This document shows, piece after piece, positions 44,848 to 53,169 of a stretch of DNA of 64,000 nt. The DNA is from a bacterium (GTDB lineage Bacteria > Actinomycetota > Acidimicrobiia > Spongiisociales > ZC4RG35): NCBI GenBank assembly GCA_028824015.1, contig JAPPFC010000036.1, positions 221,949 through 285,948 of the forward strand. Direction: 5' to 3'. Each line of letters starts with the position of its first letter. Position 1 is the first letter of the stretch. Position numbers and translations under genes: made by a program. The notes below the pieces were generated by a model. That model did no database searches. It saw nothing but the letters and a program-made list of their open reading frames with translations, and had not been told where the DNA came from.

Positions 44848-45786
44848 TCAGAAGGCCACATTGTCAAGGCCCTTGAGATTGAGAATCTCCCGGGCCTCCG
44901 CAGAGGTGGCGGTCTCGCGGGAAAGCTCTTCGAGGATGCGGACCATCTTCGCCACCTGTTCGGCGTTGTTGTCGGCCAGCCGTCCTCGCCGCAGGTAGAT
45001 GCCGTCCTCCAAGCCGACCCGGACATGGCCCCCGAGCACCGCTCCTGCCGTGACTATGTCGAACTGAAAGCGGCCTCCCCCCAGCACCGACCATTGGATG
45101 TCGGTCCCGAACAGGCGGTCGGCGACCTGCTTCATGGCCACCACGTTCTCGACGTCCGGCCCTATCCCTCCCAGGGTCCCCACCACGAACTGCATGAAGA
45201 TGGGAGGCTTCACCAAGCCCTGGTCCGCGTAGAACGCCAATGTATAGAGGTGTCCCACGTCGTAGGCCTCGAACTCGAAGCGACACCCGGTCTCCTCGGT
45301 CAACTCGGTGAGCATGTACTCGATGTCGGAGAAACGGCTCACGAATGGCTCGTGGCGGGTGGACTCCAGATACGGCTCTTCCCAGTCGTACTTCCAGCGG
45401 CCCTCGTAGCGGGGGATCATCTGGAACAGCCCGTAGTTCATGGTCCCCAGGTTGCAGGTGGCCAACTCGGGCTGCAGCGCCTTGATGACCGCCAGTCGCT
45501 CCTCGACGGTCTGGCCGGTGGCGCCTCCGGTGGTGATGCTGATCACCGCATCACACTGCTCCTTGATGCCCGCGCAGTACTCCCGGAACAGCCCTACGTC
45601 GGGACTGGGCCGGCCGGTAAGAGGATCGCGGGCGTGAATGTGGATCACCGCCGCTCCCCGGGAGTGCGCATCCACCGACTGGGACACCATCTCTTCGGGG
45701 GTGACCGGTATCCCGATGTTCATGGTGGGAGTGTGCGAGCTTCCCGTGACTGCACAGGTGAGGATCACTTTGTTTTGAGTAGCCAT
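44848..45786 (-). CDS. BKACE-family enzyme, probable dehydrocarnitine:acetyl-CoA cleavage enzyme
   Basis: A 312-residue member of the beta-keto acid cleavage enzyme family (DUF849). The TIM barrel contains the zinc-binding pattern AAVIHIHARDPLTGRPSPD (HxH) and ILTCAVTGSSHTP with the catalytic-site entry. Other typical parts are ITTGGATGQTVEERLAV and GGHVRVGLEDGIYLRRG. These enzymes use acetyl-CoA to split a beta-keto acid into acetoacetate and a new CoA ester. In this context, 3-dehydrocarnitine gives betainyl-CoA. It heads the operon, with ribosome binding site AAGGAGT and a TATAAT promoter close upstream. Confidence 0.92.
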   Translation of the reverse strand: MATQNKVILTCAVTGSSHTPTMNIGIPVTPEEMVSQSVDAHSRGAAVIHIHARDPLTGRPSPDVGLFREYCAGIKEQCDAVISITTGGATGQTVEERLAVIKALQPELATCNLGTMNYGLFQMIPRYEGRWKYDWEEPYLESTRHEPFVSRFSDIEYMLTELTEETGCRFEFEAYDVGHLYTLAFYADQGLVKPPIFMQFVVGTLGGIGPDVENVVAMKQVADRLFGTDIQWSVLGGGRFQFDIVTAGAVLGGHVRVGLEDGIYLRRGRLADNNAEQVAKMVRILEELSRETATSAEAREILNLKGLDNVAF

Positions 45787-45812
45787 CCCCAGACTCCTTC
45801 GACTTGTTCCGT

Positions 45813-45818
45813 ATTATA
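45813..45818 (-). promoter_or_regulatory. -10 box TATAAT of the carnitine operon
   Basis: A perfect TATAAT lies on the minus strand 27-32 bases upstream of the BKACE ATG, so the leader would be short. It is embedded in GGAATGTACTATAATACGG, between the divergent IclR-family gene (starts 45893) and BKACE. On the plus strand TTCCG occurs twice, 16 bases apart, around the box and could be part of the regulator's site. No clear -35 box is seen, which suits activation. Confidence 0.5.
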
Positions 45819-45892
45819 GTACATTCCGGCTGGCGGCACGCTCTACCGACAGGAATAATGCGAACATACCTCCCATCCCCGGACCGAACACT

Positions 45893-46657
45893 GTGACCTC
45901 CCCTGTCCGGGCGGTGACCAGAGCCTTCGCGGTGCTGAGGGTGGTGGTGGCCTCCCCCAACGGGGCCAGCCTGGCCCGGATCGCCAGGGTCACCCGACTT
46001 CCCAAGAGTTCGGTGTCCCGCATGCTCGACACCCTCCAGCATCTCGACATGGTGGAGCAGGTGGGCAAACGGGGCCGGTACCGGGTCGGCCACGGTTTGG
46101 AGGTGTTGGCGGGCGGGGGGACCTCGCCGCAGGTGCTTGCCCAGTTGAGCCGTCCCCACCTGCAGTCCCTGGTCTCCCACCTGGGAGAGGACGCCACCTT
46201 GTCGGTGCCGGAGGGCGACAACACGCTCTATGTCAGCCAGGTCACCGCCGACCGCACGGTGCAGGTCCAGGACTGGACCGGGTTCGCCCTGCCGCACCAC
46301 ACGGTGGCGCCCGGAATGGTGTTCCTCTCGACGTGGGATCCCGAGAGGCTGCGGAGGTACCTGCAACAGGACTTGGCGAGGCACACCCCTCAGACCCTCA
46401 TAGAGCCTGCGGCCCTGATGGCCCGCCTGGAAAGGGTCCGCCGGGACGGGTACGCCTGGACCCACCGGGAGTACGCCGATGACATCAACGGGGTGGCCGT
46501 ACCGGTGTGCAATCCCCACGGCCAGACCGTGGCCTCCCTGAGCGTGCACGGACCCTCCTACCGATTCCCTCCGGGTGGGGCGGAGGCCAGGATCGGCCGC
46601 CTGCTGTGCGACGTCGCCTCCCAACTCACCGCGGAACTGGCCGGGTTTTCCCTCTGA
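45893..46657 (+). CDS. IclR-family transcriptional regulator
   Basis: A 254-residue regulator. The N-terminal winged helix-turn-helix spans about residues 5-65 (AVTRAFAVLRVVVASPNGASLARIARVTRLPKSSVSRMLDTLQHLDMVEQVG). The C-terminal ligand-binding domain follows (LGEDATLSVPEGDNTLYVSQV, TWDPERLRRYL, DGYAWTHREYADDINGVAVPV). It is transcribed divergently from the carnitine operon across 106 bases, so it most likely controls that operon in response to carnitine, gamma-butyrobetaine or a CoA ester. GTG start. It converges on the antiporter gene with 19 bases between. Confidence 0.92.
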   Translation: MTSPVRAVTRAFAVLRVVVASPNGASLARIARVTRLPKSSVSRMLDTLQHLDMVEQVGKRGRYRVGHGLEVLAGGGTSPQVLAQLSRPHLQSLVSHLGEDATLSVPEGDNTLYVSQVTADRTVQVQDWTGFALPHHTVAPGMVFLSTWDPERLRRYLQQDLARHTPQTLIEPAALMARLERVRRDGYAWTHREYADDINGVAVPVCNPHGQTVASLSVHGPSYRFPPGGAEARIGRLLCDVASQLTAELAGFSL

Positions 46658-46676
46658 GGGCCCCGGACTCCCTGAT

Positions 46677-47807
46677 CTACAAGCCGGCGAGAATCAGGGC
46701 CAGGGGGTAGAAGACCACCAGCACCCACCCGGCCATACGGCTCCTCGACCAGCGATTGAAGACCACGTCACTCCTGACCAGCGCGCTCCCCAGCATTTGC
46801 AGGAGCCGATTGGGACTGTGGTGGATACGGAGACGGTCCACTCCGCGAAGGCCGTTGGCGATGCCACCCGCCGCCACCGCCGCTGCCAGCATCCAGAGAA
46901 GGCTTCCCCTGAAGTTCCCCCCGAAGACCCCGTCCCCCACCACGCCCGCGATCCCTCCCACCGCCAGCGCATTGAAGAGATTGGAGCCCAGCACGTTCCC
47001 GATCACCAGCGCGTTGTCACCGTGCCGGGCGGCGGCTATGGCGGTGGCCAACTCGGGAAGAGACGTGCCCAGGGCCACCAGGGTGAGGCCGACCAGCCCT
47101 CCCGAGATGTTGAGCCGCTCGGCGATTCCTGTGGCTCCATCCACCAACCGGTCCGCTCCCCAGAGCGTCAACCCCAGGGAGACCACCGCCATCACGATCT
47201 CCTTCCACAGGGTGACCCGCAGCCGGAACCCGAGCCCCAGGAACCGTACGGAGGTCAGCACCTGCACCTTGTCCTTCCACCCCGAGATGGCGGAGGAGCT
47301 GGAGGCATCGCCCACCCCGCTGGAGTCCCGGTCTGTGTCCCCGTCGATCAGACGCGGATCGCGGGACCACTTGACCAGGAGCATCAGCGCCAGCGCCATC
47401 CCCGCGATCAGGATCACTCCGTTCCAGCGGGACAGGGCGTTGTTCCATGCCAACGCCACCAGCACAAACGATCCCGCCAACATCGCCAGCCACTCCCGCC
47501 GCAGGTCCACCTGCACATTCTTGAGGGGAGCTATCACCATGGAGACGCCCAGCACCAGGGAGAGGTTGGCGATGTTGGATCCCACGATGTTGCCGGTGGC
47601 CAGGTCGAGTCCTGCCGGCCGGGCGGCGGCCAGTCCCGAGATGAGCATCTCCGGCAGCGAGGTGCCCAGTCCCACCACCACCGCTCCGATCAGGACCGTC
47701 GACATCCCCCAATGGTGGGCAAGCCGCTCGGCGGCGGTGACCAGGCGTTCCGCACCGAATATGAGCACGGCCATCCCCAGAACCAGCCAGATCGCGTCAA
47801 CCAGCAT
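46677..47807 (-). CDS. CaCA-family calcium/sodium antiporter (YrbG-like)
   Basis: A 376-residue membrane exchanger with about 10-11 helices. The two alpha-repeats carry the ion-binding motifs GLGTSLPEMLISGLAAARP and ALGTSLPELATAIAAARHG, followed by NIVGSNIANLSLVLGV and NVLGSNLFNALAVGG. It exchanges sodium (or protons) for calcium or another cation. It is 33 bases downstream of metF on the same strand and probably belongs to the corrinoid methyltransferase operon. A link to sodium balance during sodium-coupled betaine uptake is possible but is only inference. Confidence 0.93.
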   Translation of the reverse strand: MLVDAIWLVLGMAVLIFGAERLVTAAERLAHHWGMSTVLIGAVVVGLGTSLPEMLISGLAAARPAGLDLATGNIVGSNIANLSLVLGVSMVIAPLKNVQVDLRREWLAMLAGSFVLVALAWNNALSRWNGVILIAGMALALMLLVKWSRDPRLIDGDTDRDSSGVGDASSSSAISGWKDKVQVLTSVRFLGLGFRLRVTLWKEIVMAVVSLGLTLWGADRLVDGATGIAERLNISGGLVGLTLVALGTSLPELATAIAAARHGDNALVIGNVLGSNLFNALAVGGIAGVVGDGVFGGNFRGSLLWMLAAAVAAGGIANGLRGVDRLRIHHSPNRLLQMLGSALVRSDVVFNRWSRSRMAGWVLVVFYPLALILAGL

Positions 47808-47840
47808 TCAGCGTGACCTTACCGTCGGGGGCGAGAGCCG

Positions 47841-48710
47841 CTACCGCAGGGCCTCCAGGTACTCCTGTCGCCAGGCCTCGGTGGCCTCGCAGCGGTTGAA
47901 GGTGTAAATGTGCAGTCCCTCGATCCCCAGGAGGGGATCCACCAGGCTGTCTCCCAGGTCCTCCAGCAACTCTCCCGGATCGTACCCTCCCGGGCCCAGG
48001 AGCCTGGTCACCACCCGGGCGTTCTTGGTGAGAAACCTCACGGAGTCTCCCACCCCGATCCGCGCCGAGATCTCCAGGAGCTTCAGCCTCCCGCCCACCC
48101 CCGGCACGCCCAGGAAGGCGGGAAGCCCGATCCGCCTAGTCCGAGCCCCGGAGAGAAAGCTGCGAATCGCGTCGGCGTCGAAGCACATCTGGGTGGCCAG
48201 ATGGTGTGCGTAGGGCTGCTTCTCCGACAGCGCCTCCTCGAGCTTGGCGTCGGGGATCAGGGGGTGCCCCTCGGGGTAGGCGGGGATTCCCACCTCCTCG
48301 AAGGGGTGGCCGATCTCCTCCATCGCCCGCAACAGGGAGATCCCGTCGAAGAACTCTCCGGGGTGGAGGTGGTCTCCTCCCACCACGAAAGCCCGCCGAA
48401 GACCCAACTCCGCCGCCCTGTCGAGAGTCGCCTCCAGATGGGCCCGGTCCCGGTGGAGCCGAGCCGAGAGATGGGGGGTAACGTCGAAGCCGGCTTCGGC
48501 CAGTTCGGCGGCCAGGTCCATGGTGGCCTCCATCCCCTTGTTGGGAGAGGCCGTCACGGTTATCACCGAGCCCGGAGGCAGGTGGGCGGCCTGGGTCACC
48601 GCGTTCTTCAGGGGGATGATCTCGAAGCGAGCGTTCCTGAGAACCTCGGCTATCGCCGAACGAGTGGCCGGACCCACGCCGTTCAGCCGTTCGGCATAGG
48701 CGGACGCCAC
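47841..48710 (-). CDS. metF: Methylenetetrahydrofolate reductase
   Basis: A 289-residue TIM-barrel flavoprotein of the MetF family. Visible landmarks are FEIIPLKNA at the start, TVTASPNKGMEATMDLAAELAEAGFDVTPHLSAR, the FAD-region AFVVGGDHLHPG and IGVPAYPEGHPLIPD, then QMCFDADAIRSFL and IGLPAFLGVPG. In this operon it most likely runs in the oxidative direction, converting methyl-THF made from betaine methyl groups to methylene-THF. The GTG start lies 2 bases after the MttB-family stop, so it is tightly coupled. Confidence 0.93.
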   Translation of the reverse strand: MASAYAERLNGVGPATRSAIAEVLRNARFEIIPLKNAVTQAAHLPPGSVITVTASPNKGMEATMDLAAELAEAGFDVTPHLSARLHRDRAHLEATLDRAAELGLRRAFVVGGDHLHPGEFFDGISLLRAMEEIGHPFEEVGIPAYPEGHPLIPDAKLEEALSEKQPYAHHLATQMCFDADAIRSFLSGARTRRIGLPAFLGVPGVGGRLKLLEISARIGVGDSVRFLTKNARVVTRLLGPGGYDPGELLEDLGDSLVDPLLGIEGLHIYTFNRCEATEAWRQEYLEALR

Positions 48711-48712
48711 CG

Positions 48713-50251
48713 CTACACCTCCGAATCGGGATAGAACTGCTTTTTCTTGGCGATGTACTCGCGGAGCGCCTCGTCACGGGCCTCATCCAAGGGAGGCGGC
48801 TGGTATTCGGCGAGGGACTTCTTCCACAGCGAGTTGGCCCGCTCGGCGGCCTCGAGAGCACCTTCCTCTGACCACTGCTCGAAGCTGTTGCTGTCAGCGG
48901 TGAACGACCGGTAGAAAGCGGTCTCGAAGTTGGCCAGGGTGTGGGCCGACCCGAGATGGTGCTGGCCGGGACCGGTCTCGATCACGGCCTCCAGGGCCTG
49001 CCCGTTCTCCGACAGGTCCACTCCCTTCAGGAGGGCCTCGGCCATCCCGCACTGATCGGTGTCCAGGATGAACTTCTCATACCCCATCGTCAGCCCCCCC
49101 TCCAGCCATCCAGCCGCGTGCAGCACGAAGTTGATTCCGGCCAGGAGCGTGGGCTGAAAGGTGGCGGCCGACTCGTAGGCGGCCTGGGCGTCCGGGATCT
49201 TCGAGGCGGTCAGGTTCCCGCCCGAGCGGAACGGGACTCCCAACCGCCGAGCCAACTGCGCCAGCACGAACAGGGTGATGGTCGGCTCCGGGGTACCGAA
49301 GGTCGGCGCTCCCGACTGCATGGAGAGAGAGGATGCGAACGACCCGAAGATCACCGGGGCGCCCGGCCTCACCACCTGGGTGTAGGAGAGACCCACCAAC
49401 GCCTCCGCCAGGGTCTGGGCGGCCACGCCCGCCACCGTCACCGGCGCCATCGCCCCCGCCAGGATGAAGGGTGTGATGATGACTCCCTGGTTGCGGCTGG
49501 CGTACTCGCGAGCCGAGCCCAGCATGGCCTGGTCCCAGGTGAGAGGAGAGTTGGCGTTGCACAGCGAGATGATCACCGTGTTCTCTTCCAGAAAGTCCTC
49601 CCCGAAGAGGAGAGCGGCCATCTCCACCGAGTCGGCCGCCCGGTGGGGAGCGGTCACCGAGCCCATGAACGGCTTGTCCGAGTATCGCATGTGGGCATAC
49701 ACCATGTCGAGGTGACGCTTGGGAATCGGGATGTCCACCGGCTCGCACACCGTCCCTCCCGAATGATGGAGGTGGGGAGACATGTACGCCAGCTTGACGA
49801 AGTTGTGAAAGTCCTCCAGGGTGGCGTAGCGGCGACCACCCTCCAGATCCCGGACGAACGGAGAACCGTAGGTGGGGGCCAGAACCATGTTCTTTCCCCC
49901 GATCTCCACCGACCGAGCGGGATTGCGGGCCACCTGGGTGAAGGACGACGGGGCGGTGGCGGTGATGAGTTGGCGGCACATCCCCCGCGGGAAACGGACC
50001 CTGGTCCCGTCGACGTCCGCGCCGGCCTCGGCGAAGTCTTTCACCGCCTGGGCGTCGGTGATGTCCACCCCCACCCTCTCAAGGATTATCTCCGCATTGT
50101 TTTCGATGATCTCCAGGCCCTCTGTGCTCAGCACCTCGTAGGGTGCAAGGTTGCTGGTCAGGAACGGAGACTTCTCCATCTCCCGCCGGGCCGCGGCCCG
50201 AGCGGCGGCCCGCGCAGCCCGGCCTCCTGATCTTCTTCTTCTGCTGCTCAT
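48713..50251 (-). CDS. mtgB: MttB-family non-pyrrolysine corrinoid methyltransferase (glycine betaine methyltransferase MtgB-like)
   Basis: A 512-residue member of the trimethylamine methyltransferase superfamily. The N-terminus is basic (SSRRRRSGGRAARAAARAAARRE). Barrel segments typical of the family are GGKNMVLAPTYGSPF, MSPHLHHSGGTVCEPVDIP, KPFMGSVTAPHRAADSVEM, LCNANSPLTWDQAML, YASRNQGVIITPFILAGAMAPVT and ILDTDQCGMAEALLKGVD. The frame has no internal amber codon, so it is a non-pyrrolysine member; characterised members of this group demethylate glycine betaine and similar amines. Neighbouring dimethylglycine oxidation genes point to glycine betaine. It overlaps the activator gene by 4 bases. 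Confidence 0.88.
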   Translation of the reverse strand: MSSRRRRSGGRAARAAARAAARREMEKSPFLTSNLAPYEVLSTEGLEIIENNAEIILERVGVDITDAQAVKDFAEAGADVDGTRVRFPRGMCRQLITATAPSSFTQVARNPARSVEIGGKNMVLAPTYGSPFVRDLEGGRRYATLEDFHNFVKLAYMSPHLHHSGGTVCEPVDIPIPKRHLDMVYAHMRYSDKPFMGSVTAPHRAADSVEMAALLFGEDFLEENTVIISLCNANSPLTWDQAMLGSAREYASRNQGVIITPFILAGAMAPVTVAGVAAQTLAEALVGLSYTQVVRPGAPVIFGSFASSLSMQSGAPTFGTPEPTITLFVLAQLARRLGVPFRSGGNLTASKIPDAQAAYESAATFQPTLLAGINFVLHAAGWLEGGLTMGYEKFILDTDQCGMAEALLKGVDLSENGQALEAVIETGPGQHHLGSAHTLANFETAFYRSFTADSNSFEQWSEEGALEAAERANSLWKKSLAEYQPPPLDEARDEALREYIAKKKQFYPDSEV

Positions 50252-52242
50252 CTCCGCCTCTCTCTTGCTCGACGGGAAGACCCCCGCCTGGATCGTCGCT
50301 GGTGTGCTCGCCCTTCGCCGTCGCCGCCCTGCCGAGCGCCCGGAAAGGACATCGCCTCCACAAAGTGCTCCTGAAAGCGTGGCTCTATGGCGGTCTCTAT
50401 CTTCTCCACCCTCCCCGTGACCTGTTCTATCTCCCGCCGGCACTCCCCGCTCAGGAGGGTCATCAACGCACCGGTCCCCGCCGCGTTTCCCGCCGATGAG
50501 GCCCGCTCCGGGGAGATTTCGGGGATCAAACCCAGGGCCATCGAGTGCGAGGCGCTGAGGTGGGAGCCAAAGGCGCCCGCCAGGCGGATCCGGTCCACCC
50601 GGTCGGTCCCCAGGTGATCCATCAGCAGCCGAGCCCCGGCCAACAGCGCGGCCTTGGCCAGTTGCACCGCCCGGACATCGTTCTGAGTTACTTGCACCTC
50701 CGAACCCTGATCCCAAAGGATATAGGAAAAAGTCCGCCCGGTTTCCACCACCCGGCGGGAACGCTCCGCCGCCCGCCCGTCTATGCGGCCGTCCGCGGCT
50801 ATCACCCCCGCCGCCGCCAACTCCGACAGCGCCTCGATGATCCCCGATCCGCAGATCCCCGTAACCTGCGTCTCCGCCTCCAACTCCGAGAACCCCGGCT
50901 CGTCCGACCAGCGATCGATCCCGATTACCCGGATACGTGGTTCCAGGGTGTCGGGATCTATGCGCACCCGCTCTATCGCTCCCGGCGCCGCCCGCTGTCC
51001 CGACGATATCTGGGCCCCCTCCAGGGCGGGGCCGGTGGGGCTGGAGGCGGCCAGCAGCCGCTCGGAGTTGCCCAGCACGATCTCCGCGTTGGTCCCGATG
51101 TCGCACAACAAGGTGATCTCGGTGGACTCATAGGGACGCTCGGCGAGGATCATCCCCGCCGCATCTCCTCCCACATGCCCGGCAATGCAGGGAAGAAGGT
51201 AGATTCGGGCCGCGTCCGCCAGGCCGATTCCCACCTCGGAAGCCGCAATCTCGACCGGACCGTCGGTGGCCAGGGTGAAGGGGGCCTCCCCCAGGGGACG
51301 CACGTCCAGTCCCAGGAAGAGATGATGCATGATCGGATTGCCCACCACCACCATCTCCAGCACCGACTCGGAGTCGGCCCCCGCCGACTCCAGGAGACCC
51401 GCGCACAGTTGGTTGACCGCCCCCCGGACCAGAGAGGTCAACCGCGCTCCCCCATCCTCGTTCATGGCGGCGTAGGAGACCCGGCTCATCAGGTCCTCCC
51501 CCAGCCTCACCTGGGGATTCATCAAGCCGTCGGAGGCGAGTATCTCCCCGGTGGTCAGATCGGCCAGGTGTCCGGCGATGGTCGTCGAGCCCACATCGAC
51601 CGCCACCCCCAGGACCACTTCGGAGAATCCCGGCCACACCGCCACCACCTCCCGGCCATCCCGTACCGCCGCGGTCACCTGTCCCCGGCCCTCGCGAAGC
51701 GCATCCTGCAGGGTTCCGAGCACCTCCGCCCGCACTCCCACTTCCGTGAGTCCCCATTGCTCCCCGAGAGCCCCGCAGAGCCGTTGGGCGTCTCCGGCCG
51801 CCTTCTCCAGGGAAGGCGGGGGCGTGATCACGTAGTGGAGGGTGGTCACCGGGTCCAACCGCAGTTTCCCCACGTCGACGTCTTTTCTCACCACCTGGCG
51901 ATGGGTCTGGCTCTCGGGCGGAACGTCCACCAGGACGTCCCCGCACACCCTGGCCATGCATCCCAGCCGCCTGTCCGACCCGAGTCCGCGGCGCCGCCGG
52001 TAGGAGGACTCCGTCTCCGACCACTCGCTCAACGCCTCCGGACCCACCGAGATCCCATGCTTGGCGAATGTCCCGAACACCGGCGTCATCTGGCACCGAC
52101 CGCAGATCCCCCTCCCCCCGCACAAAGACGCCAGGTCGGCGCCCACCATGCGGGCGGCCTCGAGCACCGTGGTTCCCCGGGGCACCCGGCCCCTCCGGCC
52201 CGAAGGTGTGAAAATTATCCTGGGTTCAGCCGGGTTGGACAT
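50248..52242 (-). CDS. Reductive activator of corrinoid proteins (RACo-like, ferredoxin + DUF4445/ASKHA)
   Basis: A 664-residue protein. Residues 1-100 are a 2Fe-2S ferredoxin domain with Cys41, Cys47, Cys50 and Cys95 (CGGRGICGRC and RRLGCMARVC). The rest is an ASKHA-fold ATPase with VLGVAVDVGSTTIAGHLADL, LLCDIGTNAEIVLGN, ATQ-type acidic region AETQVTGICGSGIIEAL and LAGAFGSHL. RACo proteins use ATP to re-reduce cob(II)alamin that forms accidentally in corrinoid methyl carriers. ATG 52242 begins the ferredoxin domain; it overlaps the methyltransferase upstream by 17 bases. Confidence 0.93.
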   Translation of the reverse strand: MSNPAEPRIIFTPSGRRGRVPRGTTVLEAARMVGADLASLCGGRGICGRCQMTPVFGTFAKHGISVGPEALSEWSETESSYRRRRGLGSDRRLGCMARVCGDVLVDVPPESQTHRQVVRKDVDVGKLRLDPVTTLHYVITPPPSLEKAAGDAQRLCGALGEQWGLTEVGVRAEVLGTLQDALREGRGQVTAAVRDGREVVAVWPGFSEVVLGVAVDVGSTTIAGHLADLTTGEILASDGLMNPQVRLGEDLMSRVSYAAMNEDGGARLTSLVRGAVNQLCAGLLESAGADSESVLEMVVVGNPIMHHLFLGLDVRPLGEAPFTLATDGPVEIAASEVGIGLADAARIYLLPCIAGHVGGDAAGMILAERPYESTEITLLCDIGTNAEIVLGNSERLLAASSPTGPALEGAQISSGQRAAPGAIERVRIDPDTLEPRIRVIGIDRWSDEPGFSELEAETQVTGICGSGIIEALSELAAAGVIAADGRIDGRAAERSRRVVETGRTFSYILWDQGSEVQVTQNDVRAVQLAKAALLAGARLLMDHLGTDRVDRIRLAGAFGSHLSASHSMALGLIPEISPERASSAGNAAGTGALMTLLSGECRREIEQVTGRVEKIETAIEPRFQEHFVEAMSFPGARQGGDGEGRAHQRRSRRGSSRRARERRR

Positions 52243-53155
52243 CGGCGCCTCGCCCGGTCCGCCGACGGCGACCCCCTCCCCGCCGGGAACCTCCCCCCCT
52301 TCCCGCCGGAGCCGGGGCCCGGTTGGCCCGGATCCACCGGGCGCACTCGGGATCATTGGCCATCATCACGTCGGCGGCCATCACCGCGGTGCGGATCTCC
52401 TCGTGAAGGGGGTTGGTTATCGCAGAGGTGAGACCGGCGCTGATCGCCATGGTCAGGAAGGCCGAGTTGATCGCCGAACGGTTGGGGAGTCCGAAGCTGA
52501 CATTCGACGCTCCGCATGTGGAGTTGACCCCCAACTCGTCTCTCAGGCGGCCCAGGATGTGGAACACCTGCCTGCCGGCGTTGGCGAGCGCGCCGATCGG
52601 CATGACCAGCGGGTCCACCACCACATCGCAGGCCGGGATCCCGTAGTCGGCGGCCCGGGAGACGATCTTTCGGGCCACCTCGAACCGGACGTCGGGGTCT
52701 TCGGAGATGCCGGTCTCGTCGTTGGAGATGGCCACCACCGCCGCTCCGTGCCTGGCGACCAGGGGCAACACCCGTTCCAGCACCTCCTCCTCACCTGTCA
52801 CCGAGTTGACCAGTGCCTTGCCCTGATACACCCCGAGGCCGGCCTCCAACGCCTCCACGATCGAGGAGTCGATGGAGATGGGCACGTCGGTGAGCGACTG
52901 CACCAGTTGGACGGCCTCGGCCAGGATGGCCGGCTCGTCGGCGAGCGGTATGCCGGCGTTCACGTCCAGCATGTGGGCACCGGCGGCGACCTGCGCCAGG
53001 GCGTCGGCCTCGACCCGGCTGTAGTCTCCCCTCTTCATCTCGGCGGCCAGAAGCTTTCGGCCCGTGGGGTTGATCCGCTCCCCGATGATCGTGAATGGAC
53101 GATTGGGGCCTATCACCAGTTCCCTGGTGGCGGAGGAGACGACCGTCTCAGTCAT
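52226..53155 (-). CDS. Methyltetrahydrofolate:corrinoid methyltransferase (MtgA-like, pterin-binding domain)
   Basis: A 309-residue TIM barrel of the dihydropteroate-synthase-like methyltransferase family. Pterin-binding landmarks are FTIIGERINPTGRK, GAHMLDVNAGIPLADE, ISIDSSIVEALEAGL, LVNSVTGEEE, and the catalytic-region CGASNVSFGLPNR. It would move the methyl group from the corrinoid protein to tetrahydrofolate. It lacks the extra domains of MetH, so it is a dedicated corrinoid partner. It begins 14 bases after the corrinoid protein gene. The last 30 residues are Arg/Gly-rich and overlap the next gene. Confidence 0.93.
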   Translation of the reverse strand: MTETVVSSATRELVIGPNRPFTIIGERINPTGRKLLAAEMKRGDYSRVEADALAQVAAGAHMLDVNAGIPLADEPAILAEAVQLVQSLTDVPISIDSSIVEALEAGLGVYQGKALVNSVTGEEEVLERVLPLVARHGAAVVAISNDETGISEDPDVRFEVARKIVSRAADYGIPACDVVVDPLVMPIGALANAGRQVFHILGRLRDELGVNSTCGASNVSFGLPNRSAINSAFLTMAISAGLTSAITNPLHEEIRTAVMAADVMMANDPECARWIRANRAPAPAGRGGGSRRGGGRRRRTGRGADVQPG

Positions 53156-53169
53156 CTCCCCACCCCGTC

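Noticed and set aside
48713..50251. Possible pyrrolysine-containing MttB
   Set aside because: The frame has no internal amber codon; TAG appears only as the final stop, and other genes here also end in TAG.
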